This document shows, piece after piece, positions 37,807 to 47,168 of a stretch of DNA of 63,587 nt. A program made the translations under genes and the position numbers. The DNA is from an uncultured Verrucomicrobiales bacterium (GTDB taxonomy: Bacteria > Verrucomicrobiota > Verrucomicrobiia > Verrucomicrobiales > Akkermansiaceae), in NCBI GenBank assembly GCA_937916135.1, contig CALFTQ010000177.1, positions 1 through 63,587 of the forward strand. Direction: 5' to 3'. The notes under the pieces were generated by a model, which was not told where the DNA came from, did no database searches, and was given only the letters and a program-made list of their open reading frames with translations. The number at the start of each line of letters is the position of its first letter. The first letter of the stretch is position 1.

Positions 37807-38555
37807 GCAGGCTCCATGAACTCCGGCAGATAACGGCAGAGGGAGTTATACTCCACCTCGTGCCCCACATGGGTGAGGTAGCCGCGTTTCGGTGCAAGTT
37901 GCTGCATCATCCGCACGGAATCATCCACGCAGAAATGGGTGCGGTGCGGGCGGTAGCGCAGGCCATCCATGGCCAGAGCATCCAGCCCGGCAAGCAGCGG
38001 CACAGATGACTCCGGGAGCTCCTGGATATCAGGCACATAACCAAAACTGGAGCCGCCGCTCCGGAAAACGTAGCCGAAGGTCTCCACCGTGGCGTGAAGC
38101 ACCGGCACGGGGGTCACTTCAATATCCCCCACGGTAAAGGGCTGCCCGGCGTGGTCATGCGCAGCGGGGCGGATATACCCCTGGTAGGTGTTGCGCTCAT
38201 CGAAAGCCCAGCCGAACATGCGCTTCAGGTGCGCCAGGCAGCTGGTGCCCGCATAAAGCGGCAGCCGCCCGGTGCGCCGCCAGCAGAAAGCACGCATCTC
38301 ATCAAAACCGGCCGTGTGATCCAGGTGCTCATGGGTGTAGAGCACCGCATCTATCGCCGTCAGATGGTGGCGCAGCGCCTGCGCCCGCAGATCCGGGCAG
38401 GAGTCCACCAGCAGCGTGGTGGTGGCCGAACGCACCAGCACCGATGAACGCCAGCGCTTGTTGCGCGGGTCGGTGGAGCGGCAGACCTCACAGTCGCAGC
38501 CAATCACAGGCACCCCGGTGGAGGTGCCGCTGCCAAGGAAAAGTACGTTCAGCAT
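37776..38555 (-). CDS. MBL-fold metallo-hydrolase (PhnP-like)
   Basis: About 259 residues from ATG 38555 (MLNVLFLGSGTSTGVPVIGCDCEVC). The metal site THEHLDHTAG and the CDCEVCRSTDPRNKR segment, with GSGTSTGVP, resemble PhnP-like cyclic phosphodiesterases and lipoate-linked MBL enzymes. The longer frame from 38609 is not supported by the family start. Substrate unknown. The end overlaps the convergent metallophosphoesterase by 31 bases. Confidence 0.85.
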   Translation of the reverse strand: MLNVLFLGSGTSTGVPVIGCDCEVCRSTDPRNKRWRSSVLVRSATTTLLVDSCPDLRAQALRHHLTAIDAVLYTHEHLDHTAGFDEMRAFCWRRTGRLPLYAGTSCLAHLKRMFGWAFDERNTYQGYIRPAAHDHAGQPFTVGDIEVTPVPVLHATVETFGYVFRSGGSSFGYVPDIQELPESSVPLLAGLDALAMDGLRYRPHRTHFCVDDSVRMMQQLAPKRGYLTHVGHEVEYNSLCRYLPEFMEPAYDGMVLNLS

Positions 38556-38633
38556 CGGTTTTTGGTTTTGATTTCCGCGCGTTGTATAACAAGCTGACAC
38601 GCCGCGCAAACTTATAAATCGTATTTATGCTTA

Positions 38634-39674
38634 TCATGCCCGGGCTTTGCGTTTAAAACCGCGACCAGCCATAATTGGCAAGTAAACAGTGATAAAATTA
38701 GCCAGAGGAATACAGACTATGAACATGATGAGCCCTCTCACCGCAGCAGACATATCAACAATAGCCCCCACCGCAAACAGGACATTCAAGACAAGACAGT
38801 GAAGAGGATACAGGCAAAGTGTATTTCTGCCGCACCATGTAATTAGCGTTCTTAACTTAGGAATAGCACTATAAACTGCGCTTGCTATCAGAAAAAGGAA
38901 TCCGCAGCCACATACAGCAGCAACGATAGACAACCCATAATGGCCATACGTATTATTAAACATCAGAAACGGTGCATTGCGCGAACTGCACGCATAACAT
39001 ACACCAGCCAATATAATTGCCCCAAAAAAATAATACCAACCAGATTGACGAGCATTATTCTTAACGAAAGCAAGCACCGGCGCTCCAAGATATCCGGCAA
39101 TCATAAACGGAATGGCCATGAAGGAAATATCCAGAGCTAAAGGCAATGCCCCCACATTGTTGCAAGTGATTAGCCACGACACATAAAAGCAAGCACACGC
39201 AAAAGCAGCAAGCACATACTTTTTATCACATCTCTTTAACAACATGAAAATGGCTACATCTGAAATAAATAGGCAGGGAAAGAACCATGCCCGGTAACCA
39301 CATGCACCATCCAGATTCATACAGGCAATTATGCTGCAGCACGTTGTGACGACATCTACCCCCTCTCCATAATAAACCAAGTGCGACAGCAAATAGACGA
39401 TTTCAAACAAGAAATACGGAATCATCAGCTGGATAAACCTTTTGAGAATATAATCCTTTACGGCATATCTGTTTACTGAAGAGGCAAAAGATAACATATA
39501 CCCAGAAAGCACAAAGAAAGCAGGCATATGAAAAGCCAGCAGAAAATTGATAACATCTGTGGGCAACCCCCTGTTATGCTGCAACATAACGCAGAGCATA
39601 GCAGAACCTCGCCAAAAATCTATCAATGCATTACGCGATTCGTCCTGAGATGATATTGTAAGTATACGCCACAT
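38634..39674 (-). CDS. Acyltransferase family 3 membrane protein
   Basis: 346 residues with about ten hydrophobic segments. The opening RNALIDFWRGSAMLCVMLQHN, then FHMPAFFVLSGYM, is the acyltransferase-3 pattern, with the conserved His near the N-terminus. These integral membrane enzymes O-acetylate or O-succinylate surface polysaccharides and lipids. It is clearly AT-richer than both neighbours and so is a probable acquisition, functionally in line with the GT cluster at 23-27 kb. Confidence 0.82.
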   Translation of the reverse strand: MWRILTISSQDESRNALIDFWRGSAMLCVMLQHNRGLPTDVINFLLAFHMPAFFVLSGYMLSFASSVNRYAVKDYILKRFIQLMIPYFLFEIVYLLSHLVYYGEGVDVVTTCCSIIACMNLDGACGYRAWFFPCLFISDVAIFMLLKRCDKKYVLAAFACACFYVSWLITCNNVGALPLALDISFMAIPFMIAGYLGAPVLAFVKNNARQSGWYYFFGAIILAGVCYACSSRNAPFLMFNNTYGHYGLSIVAAVCGCGFLFLIASAVYSAIPKLRTLITWCGRNTLCLYPLHCLVLNVLFAVGAIVDMSAAVRGLIMFIVCIPLANFITVYLPIMAGRGFKRKARA

Positions 39675-39744
39675 ACCCCTTAACTCAATCCTTGATTTCC
39701 GCGCGCATTATGGCATAATCTGCCCCAGAACGCAACGACAATTT

Positions 39745-41400
39745 ATGCTCACCCTGCTCAAGATACGGAATCTGGCCCTAGTGGATGAACTCAGCTGGGA
39801 ACCCCACGCGGGTTTCCTGGGCATCACCGGCGAAACCGGCGCCGGCAAATCCGTCATCATGGGCGGTATCTCCCTGGCCCTGGGGGAGCGGGCGGATAAA
39901 AGCCTCATCCGCAGCGGGGAAACGCAGTGCAGCATCGAGGCCGTCTTCCAGCTGCGCGACACCCGCGCGCTGAATGCCGCACTGGAGGAAAGCGGCGTGC
40001 CGCCCTGCGAGGACGGGCTGCTCATCATCCGCCGCGTGGTCACGACCAGCGGCAACCGCCAGTTCATCAACAGCAGCCCCGTGACCCTGCAGCTGCTCAA
40101 GCGCATCGGCTCCGGACTGGTGGATATGCACCACCCGGAGGAGCACCGCTCCCTCACCTCGCAAGAGCGCCAGCTCTGCCTGCTGGATTCCTTTGCCGAA
40201 AACGCCCCTGCCCTGGCCGCCTACCACGCTGCCTACCGCGCCTGGCTGGATGCACGCCACGCCTACCGCACCCTGCTGGAGAGCGAAATGGCCAATGAAC
40301 GCGAGCTCGACTTCCTGCGCCACCAGGTAGAGGAAATCGAAAGCGCCGCCTTCACCGCCGAGGAAGTGGAGGGGCTGGAAGCCCGCTGGCAACGCGCCCG
40401 CAATGCCAACCGCCTGCGCGACACGGCCCTGCCCATGGCCCAGATGGTGGATGGCGAGGAAGGCTCCCTGCTCTCCACCCTGCACCAGCTGGTGCGCAGC
40501 GGCCGCGACCTGGAGCGACTGGATGCCACCACTGCCCCCTGGCTGGAAAGTCTGGAAAGCATCATCGACACCGCCGAAGACCTGGCCGCCAACCTGCAGG
40601 ACTACGTTGAAACACTGGAATGCGACCCCGCCGAACTGGCCGAGCTGGAAAACCGCATCTCCCTGCTGGATAATCTAAAACGCAAGTACGGTGCCGATTT
40701 CGAAGCCATCACCGAGCACCTGGCAACCTGCCGAGCCAAGCTCGATGCCATCGGCAACCGCGAAGCCCGGCTGGAGGAATTGCAGGCAGAGGAGGAACGC
40801 TGCCGGGCTGCGGTGCTGCAGGCAGGCCAGGCGCTTTCTGCCACCCGCGCCGCCGCCGCCCCCCGGCTGGAGGAAGATTTCCTCACCCACGCCCGCCACC
40901 TGGGCTTCCGCCAGGCGCTGTTCACCGCGCAGCTCAGCCCCCTGCCCGAGCCAGGCCCGCAGGGCATGGAGGAGGTGGACTTCCTCTTCGGGCCCAACCC
41001 CGGCGAACCGCAGAAAGCCCTGCGGCTCATCGCCTCCAGCGGTGAGCTCGCACGCGTCATGCTCGCGCTGAAAAGCGCCCTGGCCCGGCAGGATGATACC
41101 CCCCTGCTCATCTTCGATGAGATTGATGCCAACGTGGGCGGCGAAATCGCCCGCGCCGTGGGCATGAAGATGCGCGAGCTCGGCAGCGAGCACCAGGTCA
41201 TCGCCATCACCCACTTCCCGCAGGTCGCTGCCCTGGCCGACCACCACTACCTCATCTCCAAAGGCCAGACCACCGAGGGACGCACCGTCTCCCGGCTCGA
41301 AGAAGTCGGCGGAGATGCCCGCATTGCCGAGCTTGTCCGCATGCTCGGCACCTCCGGCCCCACCGCCGAGGCCCATGCCCGCGGCCTGCTCCCGGCCTGA
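39745..41400 (+). CDS. recN: DNA repair protein RecN
   Basis: 551 residues, standard length. LLKIRNLALVDEL with Walker A TGETGAGKS (28-36), a long central coiled coil (about 150-350), and Walker B LLIFDEIDANVGG in the C-terminal half define the SMC-like repair ATPase RecN, which acts in double-strand break repair. It is a core gene and GC-rich. The downstream DUF3592 gene starts 88 bases later. Confidence 0.95.
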   Translation: MLTLLKIRNLALVDELSWEPHAGFLGITGETGAGKSVIMGGISLALGERADKSLIRSGETQCSIEAVFQLRDTRALNAALEESGVPPCEDGLLIIRRVVTTSGNRQFINSSPVTLQLLKRIGSGLVDMHHPEEHRSLTSQERQLCLLDSFAENAPALAAYHAAYRAWLDARHAYRTLLESEMANERELDFLRHQVEEIESAAFTAEEVEGLEARWQRARNANRLRDTALPMAQMVDGEEGSLLSTLHQLVRSGRDLERLDATTAPWLESLESIIDTAEDLAANLQDYVETLECDPAELAELENRISLLDNLKRKYGADFEAITEHLATCRAKLDAIGNREARLEELQAEEERCRAAVLQAGQALSATRAAAAPRLEEDFLTHARHLGFRQALFTAQLSPLPEPGPQGMEEVDFLFGPNPGEPQKALRLIASSGELARVMLALKSALARQDDTPLLIFDEIDANVGGEIARAVGMKMRELGSEHQVIAITHFPQVAALADHHYLISKGQTTEGRTVSRLEEVGGDARIAELVRMLGTSGPTAEAHARGLLPA

Positions 41401-41488
41401 TTTTCCCCGCTCCCTGTGTTATGAAGAAACACGCTGCCACCATTCTCCACTTTTTTCAAAAAGTGCCGAATCCCCCCCTATTCCTCCC

Positions 41489-41950
41489 GTGAAGAGCAAA
41501 ATCTCCAACCTGATGGGCGGCGGCCTCGTCGGTCTTCTCTTCATCCTGATTGGCAGTGCCGCCATCTATTTCTCCTGGGGCAGCTATGGCAAGCGCCAGT
41601 ATGTGCTGGATATGGGTGTGCAGACAGATGCCACGGTGGTGGAGCTCATTCGCAGTGAATCAAGCAGCGGAGGAAAAAGACACAAACCAGGCCGCACGCA
41701 TTATTACCCCGTCATGAGCTTCACCGACACCCGGGGATGCCCCCAGCGGATTCAAAGTGAACAAGACTACTACCTGGCCCCCGGCACCCGGACTCAGGTT
41801 GCCTACCTGCCGGAGAATCCGCTCCGCATGGAGATTCTGCCGCCGAAGGGATTGCTCCTCCTCCAGCTCAGTATCGGTGGCGGCGGATTATTCTGCCTCG
41901 GCGGGCTGGGTATCATCCTGACCAGCCTCCGCCAGTGCTTCAAGAACTGA
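41489..41950 (+). CDS. DUF3592-type membrane protein
   Basis: About 153 residues from GTG 41489 (or ATG 41513). Two membrane helices, GGLVGLLFILIGSAAIYFSW and LLLQLSIGGGGLFCLGGLGIIL, flank a beta-rich domain with RTHYYPVMSF and VAYLPENPLRMEIL, as in DUF3592. Function unknown. The stop of a 23-codon frame from ATG 41421 overlaps the GTG, and a run of seven C lies just upstream, so a frame error or slip that would extend the N-terminus is possible. Confidence 0.6.
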   Translation: MKSKISNLMGGGLVGLLFILIGSAAIYFSWGSYGKRQYVLDMGVQTDATVVELIRSESSSGGKRHKPGRTHYYPVMSFTDTRGCPQRIQSEQDYYLAPGTRTQVAYLPENPLRMEILPPKGLLLLQLSIGGGGLFCLGGLGIILTSLRQCFKN

Positions 41951-41996
41951 CAGAAGCCTCAGGAATGCGCAGCAGCGGAGTCAGTGAATCATTGCG

Positions 41997-43286
41997 TTAC
42001 AGCTCTGGTTCCCGCTTATTATTATCTGCGGGAAGAGAGTCAGAAATCTGCATCTTCAGCTCCATACCATTTTCCCAGAGGAAGATGATATCTACGCTGC
42101 CGTCGTCATGGTCAAACACCCCGCCCCAGTATATGGGGCCGGGAAACTCACCGGGCGGCAGCAGCTCCTGCACATAAGCGGCCAGGGCACAGCCTCGTTC
42201 GCCGGCCTCGTCCTCCACGCTGTCTTGAAGACTGGAAACCCAGCACCACATCCCCAGCGCCACGAGCGCCGGCACCACCAGGGTCGGCACTGCCAGAGCC
42301 AGCCAGGTCCGCCGGCGTTTCACCGGTGCGGGCAGCGGCAGAGCGGCAGGCGGCGACACCGTGCGACTGATACCCAGCACGCCCCCCCCTTGCACAGCAT
42401 AGGCATAGCAGTGCCGCAACTCGCGAGCTCCTCGCACCTGGGAAACCGGCAGCATCGACCATGCCATCCCCGGAGTGTGCACCAATATCTTCCCCTGGTG
42501 AATATAAGCCACGCTCCGGGTCTGCTGCCGTACCCACTTCCGCAGGCTCCACCCGGGGTGCAGTATCGCCCGGATGCAGAATAAGGCAATCACAACCGTC
42601 ACTACCACACTCTCGATATCTGATTCGCGCGTCACCCACCAGCGGCATACCTCCAAGGCCAGCCCAGTCATCATAATAGCCAGGCCGACCAGGAAAGCCC
42701 ACAAGGCAAAAGGCGCCCGCTGCTGTGCCAGCACATCGGCCATCTCCTGGCGGGCGGCGATACCATCGGCACAGGGCAAGGAAGGCGCTGCGAGCATCTC
42801 CGCAGGAGGCGCCACCTGTTTCTCCGGAGGCACAGGTTTTCCGGCATGCTCCGCGCAATAGGCATGCAACTCACGGGCGCGTTCCGGGGGCAGAGAGGCC
42901 AGTGGCAGGAAATATTTCATGCCACTTTTCAAGCATACAAAAAGCAGTTCCCTCCTCATGAGCACCTTTCCCACCAGCCCCCAGGCGAAGTATGCAGTCG
43001 TTCCCTCCTTCGGCTTCTCAATCATGAGCCCGGCCTCTGTCGCGGTCACAAACCAATCCCCCTGCCCCTGCATCAACCTGATATTTTTCACCATGTGCCC
43101 ATACAGCAGCAGAACAAGTACTACAGCCACCAGGAGAGCCACAATGAACACCACCATCATATCAGCCTGCATCACCACCCCCATCAATCCCCCAATCACC
43201 GCAGCAAGCACACCATAGGGCAAGCAAAGCATGAGTATCCCCAGCCTGTTTTTCTTTACTTCAGGTGCCATAAGTTTGTATACCAT
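41997..43286 (-). CDS. Multi-pass membrane protein, unknown function
   Basis: About 429 residues from ATG 43286, or 424 from ATG 43271. Membrane helices are seen near the N-terminus (LGILMLCLPYGVLAAVIGGLMG, VVFIVALLVAVVLVLLL), mid-protein (FALWAFLVGLAIMMTGL) and near the C-terminus (LALAVPTLVVPALVALG). The soluble segment WFVTATEAGLMIEKPKEGTTAYFAW resembles YcxB/PH-like bacterial domains, weakly. A perfect sigma70-type promoter lies directly upstream and implies a leaderless or very short leader mRNA. Confidence 0.6.
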   Translation of the reverse strand: MVYKLMAPEVKKNRLGILMLCLPYGVLAAVIGGLMGVVMQADMMVVFIVALLVAVVLVLLLYGHMVKNIRLMQGQGDWFVTATEAGLMIEKPKEGTTAYFAWGLVGKVLMRRELLFVCLKSGMKYFLPLASLPPERARELHAYCAEHAGKPVPPEKQVAPPAEMLAAPSLPCADGIAARQEMADVLAQQRAPFALWAFLVGLAIMMTGLALEVCRWWVTRESDIESVVVTVVIALFCIRAILHPGWSLRKWVRQQTRSVAYIHQGKILVHTPGMAWSMLPVSQVRGARELRHCYAYAVQGGGVLGISRTVSPPAALPLPAPVKRRRTWLALAVPTLVVPALVALGMWCWVSSLQDSVEDEAGERGCALAAYVQELLPPGEFPGPIYWGGVFDHDDGSVDIIFLWENGMELKMQISDSLPADNNKREPEL

Positions 43287-43292
43287 GGGCGC

Positions 43293-43321
43293 ATTATAAC
43301 AGCACTGTAATGCAATATCAA
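43293..43321 (-). promoter_or_regulatory. Near-consensus sigma70 promoter
   Basis: On the minus strand TTGATA (43321-43316) is followed by exactly 17 bases and TATAAT (43298-43293). Transcription would start near 43286, coinciding with the first ATG, or leaving about 15 bases before the second ATG at 43271. Confidence 0.75.
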
Positions 43322-43337
43322 GCCGCATGTTCAACAC

Positions 43338-43997
43338 GGTGGAAACCGGCTTATTTCAGGCTTTTTCAGACTGGTGTTTAACCACCGAAAAGCAACTTCA
43401 ACCCCCTTTTAAGACCAATGCACCATATTATATTTTCACCAATTCTCCAGGACAATAACCCACAATTTAAAACTGCATTTGTATAAATATCTTTTTCGTA
43501 TAATTTTTATCCAGTTTTTCATATATACTTACACCCTGTTTTATATCTTTCTATTATTCTCTTACTTTGTCTATTATAAACGTACGTGGCGCATTTTCAT
43601 TCCTCTTTCACAAGCTGAATAAAAAACATTCGTTTTCTCATACGTTTTCGCAATGAATAAATCCGAATTTTACTCTACTTTACTCAAATTGTATCTGCCA
43701 GTTTGCTGATATCGAACAACATCGCTCACCTCCTCGCATGCGAATGTAAACTACTGCTGGGCACCCACCGTCGTCTAAACACCCATTTCCTAAATACAGG
43801 CCTTCAAAGTGCCTTCTCTGGGCGAAATTGCACCGGGTAATACCCGGCGGCGATACTTCACGCCCGCCATTCGGGGCTATTTTGGCATATTTTTCGCCGC
43901 ACATCTTTAATTTTAGACCACTTACAACTTTTTAGAAAAATAAGGCGATTTTACATTTTCTATTGATTTTGACAGATCGGAGTTATAAAATGAGCAC
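43338..43997. other. 660-base AT-rich gap with a structured, possibly transcribed block
   Basis: No clear gene. The first half (43380-43690) is very AT-rich with T-runs. Within 43690-43880, read on the minus strand, there are GC-rich palindromes such as accgggtaatacccggc (43828-43850 region) and gctgggcaccca, then AGGAGGTGAGCGATG, a near-perfect Shine-Dalgarno with a 12-codon frame (MLFDISKLADTI). It may be a small RNA or a leader-type peptide gene. I cannot match it to a known RNA family. Confidence 0.35.
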
Positions 43998-44669
43998 ATG
44001 AGCAAGAAACGGAGCAAAATTCAGGTTCTGAGATTTCTGGTGCAGGCCGTGTTCATGGCCGGGCTGATCTTCAGCTTCACCCCGAACAGCAAATACGTGA
44101 GCCAGTGGATGCTGCCCACCATTCTGCTGCTGGGCGTCTTCTTCTGCGGCTGGGTGTGCCAGCTGGGAGCCGCGCAGGACTGGATGGCCAAGCTGGGGCG
44201 TCTCCTGCACCTGCCGCGTGTGCGCGTGCCGCAGAGCATTCAGCGCTACCTGCAACTGCTCCGCTATGCTTTCTACCTGGCCCTGACCATGGGCATCAGC
44301 ATCGGGCTGCTCCAGGGGCCGAAGAACTTCGCCATGATGTGGCACGGCCACCTGCTCACGCTTGCCACGGGCATCATCATCTTCTTCCTGCTGCTCGGGC
44401 TCTTCATCGACCGCCCGTTCTGCAACTACTTCTGCACCGGTGGCGCCCGCCAGGGGCTCTTCAGCGTGCTGCGCATCTTCGGCATCAAGCGCGACACAGA
44501 GAAGTGCAGGCAGTGTGGCACCTGCACGCGCACCTGCCCCATGAATATCGACGTGGCCCACACCGATTTTGTGCGGCACCCGAACTGCATCGGCTGCCTC
44601 AGCTGCATCTCCTCCTGCCCGAAAGGTTACCTGAAATACGGGCTCATGCCACACCGGAAGAAGAAGTGA
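43998..44669 (+). CDS. NapH/polyferredoxin-like membrane Fe-S protein
   Basis: 223 residues. Membrane helices surround two CxxxC motifs, FFCGWVCQLGAAQDW (C50, C54) and FCNYFCTGGARQG. The C-terminus has two [4Fe-4S] ferredoxin motifs, CRQCGTCTRTCPMNID and CIGCLSCISSCPKG. This is the NapH/YccM/NosR-type electron-transfer architecture. The redox partner is unknown since no reductase gene is adjacent. It lies directly upstream of a REP-like palindrome. Confidence 0.88.
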   Translation: MSKKRSKIQVLRFLVQAVFMAGLIFSFTPNSKYVSQWMLPTILLLGVFFCGWVCQLGAAQDWMAKLGRLLHLPRVRVPQSIQRYLQLLRYAFYLALTMGISIGLLQGPKNFAMMWHGHLLTLATGIIIFFLLLGLFIDRPFCNYFCTGGARQGLFSVLRIFGIKRDTEKCRQCGTCTRTCPMNIDVAHTDFVRHPNCIGCLSCISSCPKGYLKYGLMPHRKKK

Positions 44670-44699
44670 AAGCGGCGATAGATTGATGTTTGTAGTTGT

Positions 44700-44764
44700 C
44701 GGAGCACGGGACTTCAGTCCCGAAATCACGGTGCATTGAATCGGGACTGAAGTCCCGTGCTCCG
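44700..44764. repeat. REP-like double palindrome
   Basis: A perfect 24-base inverted repeat (44700-44723 and 44741-44764, arms starting cggagcacgggact) has a 17-base spacer. Each arm contains gggact-tc-agtccc or gggact-ga-agtccc and can also fold on itself. This layout resembles bacterial REP/BIME doublets. It lies between the polyferredoxin and pit genes and could act as a bidirectional terminator. Confidence 0.8.
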
Positions 44765-44790
44765 AGAATTAACAACATCCAATACGCAAC

Positions 44791-44820
44791 GGGCCCTTGG
44801 ACGCGAAGATCCGAGGGCCC
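44791..44820 (-). terminator. Possible terminator stem after the second pit gene
   Basis: gggccct (44791-44797) pairs with agggccc (44814-44820), with two further CC/GG pairs inside. It lies 32 bases past the transporter stop on the minus strand. No T-tract. Confidence 0.4.
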
Positions 44821-44851
44821 TGAGCATTATGATGAGAGACGCTTTTATCCC

Positions 44852-47077
44852 TTACACGTGCAGGCGGAAGAGCTCAGCCTGCTCGCGCAGGAGGGCGAAT
44901 GAGTGGCGCACCATGGCGCGGGTCTCATTCAGGAGATTGAGGTAGAGGATACCGTTGCGCATATCGACCACGTCCTCTTCCGCGCGGATAAGGTGGTGGC
45001 GGATGCACTGGGCAAACTCGGCCTTCAGGTCACCGGACTGTTCCATCATGGCCTCGATACCGGCGCCACCTTCACTCTGCAGCTTGATGCTGAGGCCCGG
45101 GAAGCAGGCGGAGATGCGGTCACTCATATCGAGGAGGTCGCGTCCCTGCTCTTCGGTCAGGCCCACGTGGTTGTTGTCGATGTGCTTGTAGCTGGCCTTC
45201 ACCAGGGTGAGCAGGCATCCGGCCACATTCATGCTGCTTTCGTGCAGGCGCATCACCATCTGGCCGCGGTCATACAGGCGGGCTGGCAGGGTCTGCAGGC
45301 AGGGCAGAATCTGGTCTTCCTTCACCGCCTCCAGCGTGCGGTTCAGCTCACGAGCCTTCTTGCGCAGGCGCTTTAAGGCACTGTAATCCTCGGCCAGCAG
45401 GGCCTTCACCGTGGCGCGGTAGATACCGTAGGCACGCCCCAGGCGGTCCACAGAGGCCTCTCCCAGCTCACGCAACACAGCGGGGGATTCCAGGTTCAGC
45501 TCCGGCAGAGGTTCGGCGTTCTTGCGGCGGTGCATCCAGGCAGATTTCACCAGGATACCGCCGGCAATGAGCAGCATGGCAGCTACGCCCCACATACCGC
45601 CGTACATCATCACAGAAGCCGTGATGCAGGCCGCAGCAAAGGCTGCCAGACCGGTCATGAACCAGCCACCGATGACCACCATCACACCCGTGATGCGGTA
45701 CACCGCACTGTCGCGGCCCCAGGCACGGTCTGCCAGGGAGGAGCCCATGGCCACCATGAAGGTCACGTACGTGGTGGAGAGCGGCAGCTTCAGCGAGGTG
45801 GCCAGCGAAATCAGCAGGGCGGAAACCGTCAGATTCACCGAGGCGCGCACCATGTCGAAGGCCGTGCCGTCGTCCTCCGTGAGCTCCAGCGGCTCGAATC
45901 GCTTGCCCACGAAACGGGCCACCGGTTCCGGGGTGATACGGGTGATGAAGCGTACAGCCGTGAGCGTCCAGCGCACGGCGGCACGGGCGGGCAGGCAGGA
46001 GCCGAAGCGTTCCTTGGTCACGGCGTTGCTGCGGGCCAGCTTCACCTCTGTCTCCGTCACCGTGCGGGCCTTCTTCGAGAAGATGAGCGCCAGCACCATC
46101 ACGCCGCCTGCGGCCAGCAGGTACCAGATATTAGCCTGCACCGGGTCGGCCAGGGAGCCCATGCGCAGCGTCTCCAGGCTGCCACCGGCAGCCACGTGGG
46201 CGCTGGCAATGTGGTAAGAGGACTCAGCCGCCATGAACACGCCGATGAAGTTCACCAGGTCGTTACCGGCGAAGGCCAGAGCCAGCGCACAGGTACCGGC
46301 CAGCACCGTGACGCGCAGGGTATTCACCCGCAGGATATACTGCAGGATGAAGGAGATGATGAACCAGAACACCAGCGTGCCCAGCACCACTACAGAGATA
46401 TTACTGTTGAGCCACGCCAGCATCTCCGGGGTGACTACGGAGCTGTGCTTCAGTCCCTTGAACACCGCAAAATAGCTGATAGCGGTGAGCGAGGCAGCGC
46501 ACCACAGCGAACCGATATACTTATACGCCTTCTGGTAGCGGAAGCTGAACAGCAGACGGGAGAACCACATCACCACACAGCCGCAGGTGAACGCCACCGC
46601 CACCGAGCAGAAGATGCCCGAGATAATGGTAAGCGACTTCGAGCTGTTGATGTAATCCCCCAGATTCGGGGAGAAACCGCTCTCATGCATGCTGAACAAC
46701 GCCACGGCCACCGCAGCACCCAGCAACTCAAACACCAGCGACACCGTGGTCGAGGTCGGCAAGCCGAAGGTGTTGAACAAATCCAGCAGAATCACGTCCG
46801 TGAGCATCACGGCCAGGAAAAGAATCATCACCCCGTGGAAGCTGAACTGCGCCGGTACAAACACGCCGCTGCGGGCGATTTCCATCATTCCCCCGGAAAG
46901 GGAGGCGCCCAGCACGATACCCACGGCTGCCACCGCCAGCACCACACTGCGCCGCGCTGCATTACAGCCCACGGCCGAGTTCAGGAAGTTGGCCGCATCG
47001 TTCGACACGCCCACCACCAAATCAAACACCGCCAGTAAGAGCAGAATGCCCAATATTGCGATATACATTTCGTTCAT
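44852..47077 (-). CDS. Second Pit-family phosphate transporter with PhoU-like domain
   Basis: 741 residues, a paralogue of the transporter at 16579. GVSNDAANF (23-31) and FAGNDLVNFIGV mark the two PHO4 halves; the C-terminal PhoU-like helical domain has KALLAEDYSALKRLRKKAREL and SYKHIDNNHVGLTEEQG, nearly the same as its partner. Two such copies suggest different expression conditions or affinities. A 7-bp inverted repeat lies about 70 bases upstream and may be a regulatory site. It ends in a weak terminator. Confidence 0.93.
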   Translation of the reverse strand: MNEMYIAILGILLLLAVFDLVVGVSNDAANFLNSAVGCNAARRSVVLAVAAVGIVLGASLSGGMMEIARSGVFVPAQFSFHGVMILFLAVMLTDVILLDLFNTFGLPTSTTVSLVFELLGAAVAVALFSMHESGFSPNLGDYINSSKSLTIISGIFCSVAVAFTCGCVVMWFSRLLFSFRYQKAYKYIGSLWCAASLTAISYFAVFKGLKHSSVVTPEMLAWLNSNISVVVLGTLVFWFIISFILQYILRVNTLRVTVLAGTCALALAFAGNDLVNFIGVFMAAESSYHIASAHVAAGGSLETLRMGSLADPVQANIWYLLAAGGVMVLALIFSKKARTVTETEVKLARSNAVTKERFGSCLPARAAVRWTLTAVRFITRITPEPVARFVGKRFEPLELTEDDGTAFDMVRASVNLTVSALLISLATSLKLPLSTTYVTFMVAMGSSLADRAWGRDSAVYRITGVMVVIGGWFMTGLAAFAAACITASVMMYGGMWGVAAMLLIAGGILVKSAWMHRRKNAEPLPELNLESPAVLRELGEASVDRLGRAYGIYRATVKALLAEDYSALKRLRKKARELNRTLEAVKEDQILPCLQTLPARLYDRGQMVMRLHESSMNVAGCLLTLVKASYKHIDNNHVGLTEEQGRDLLDMSDRISACFPGLSIKLQSEGGAGIEAMMEQSGDLKAEFAQCIRHHLIRAEEDVVDMRNGILYLNLLNETRAMVRHSFALLREQAELFRLHV

Positions 47078-47144
47078 ACGCCCTTACTCTACCACAAAGG
47101 CGCATCCCCACGCACGCTTTTCAGCGTGAATTATCTGCCACATA

Positions 47145-47168
47145 CCATGTGACGAAATCGCCACATGG
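47145..47168. promoter_or_regulatory. Inverted repeat upstream of the second pit gene
   Basis: ccatgtg (47145-47151) and cacatgg (47162-47168) form a 7-bp inverted repeat with a 10-base spacer, 68 bases upstream of the start codon. It could be an operator or a small hairpin. It does not resemble a Pho box. Confidence 0.35.

Noticed and set aside
39778..40485. 235-codon minus-strand open frame inside recN
   Set aside because: Antisense shadow of RecN, which has clear Walker motifs on the other strand.
43680..43904. 74-codon minus-strand open frame
   Set aside because: It runs through the palindromic block and shows no protein-like pattern; the structured RNA reading is more plausible.
45530..47038. 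502-codon plus-strand open frame
   Set aside because: Antisense shadow of the second Pit gene, His/Arg-rich without a fold.
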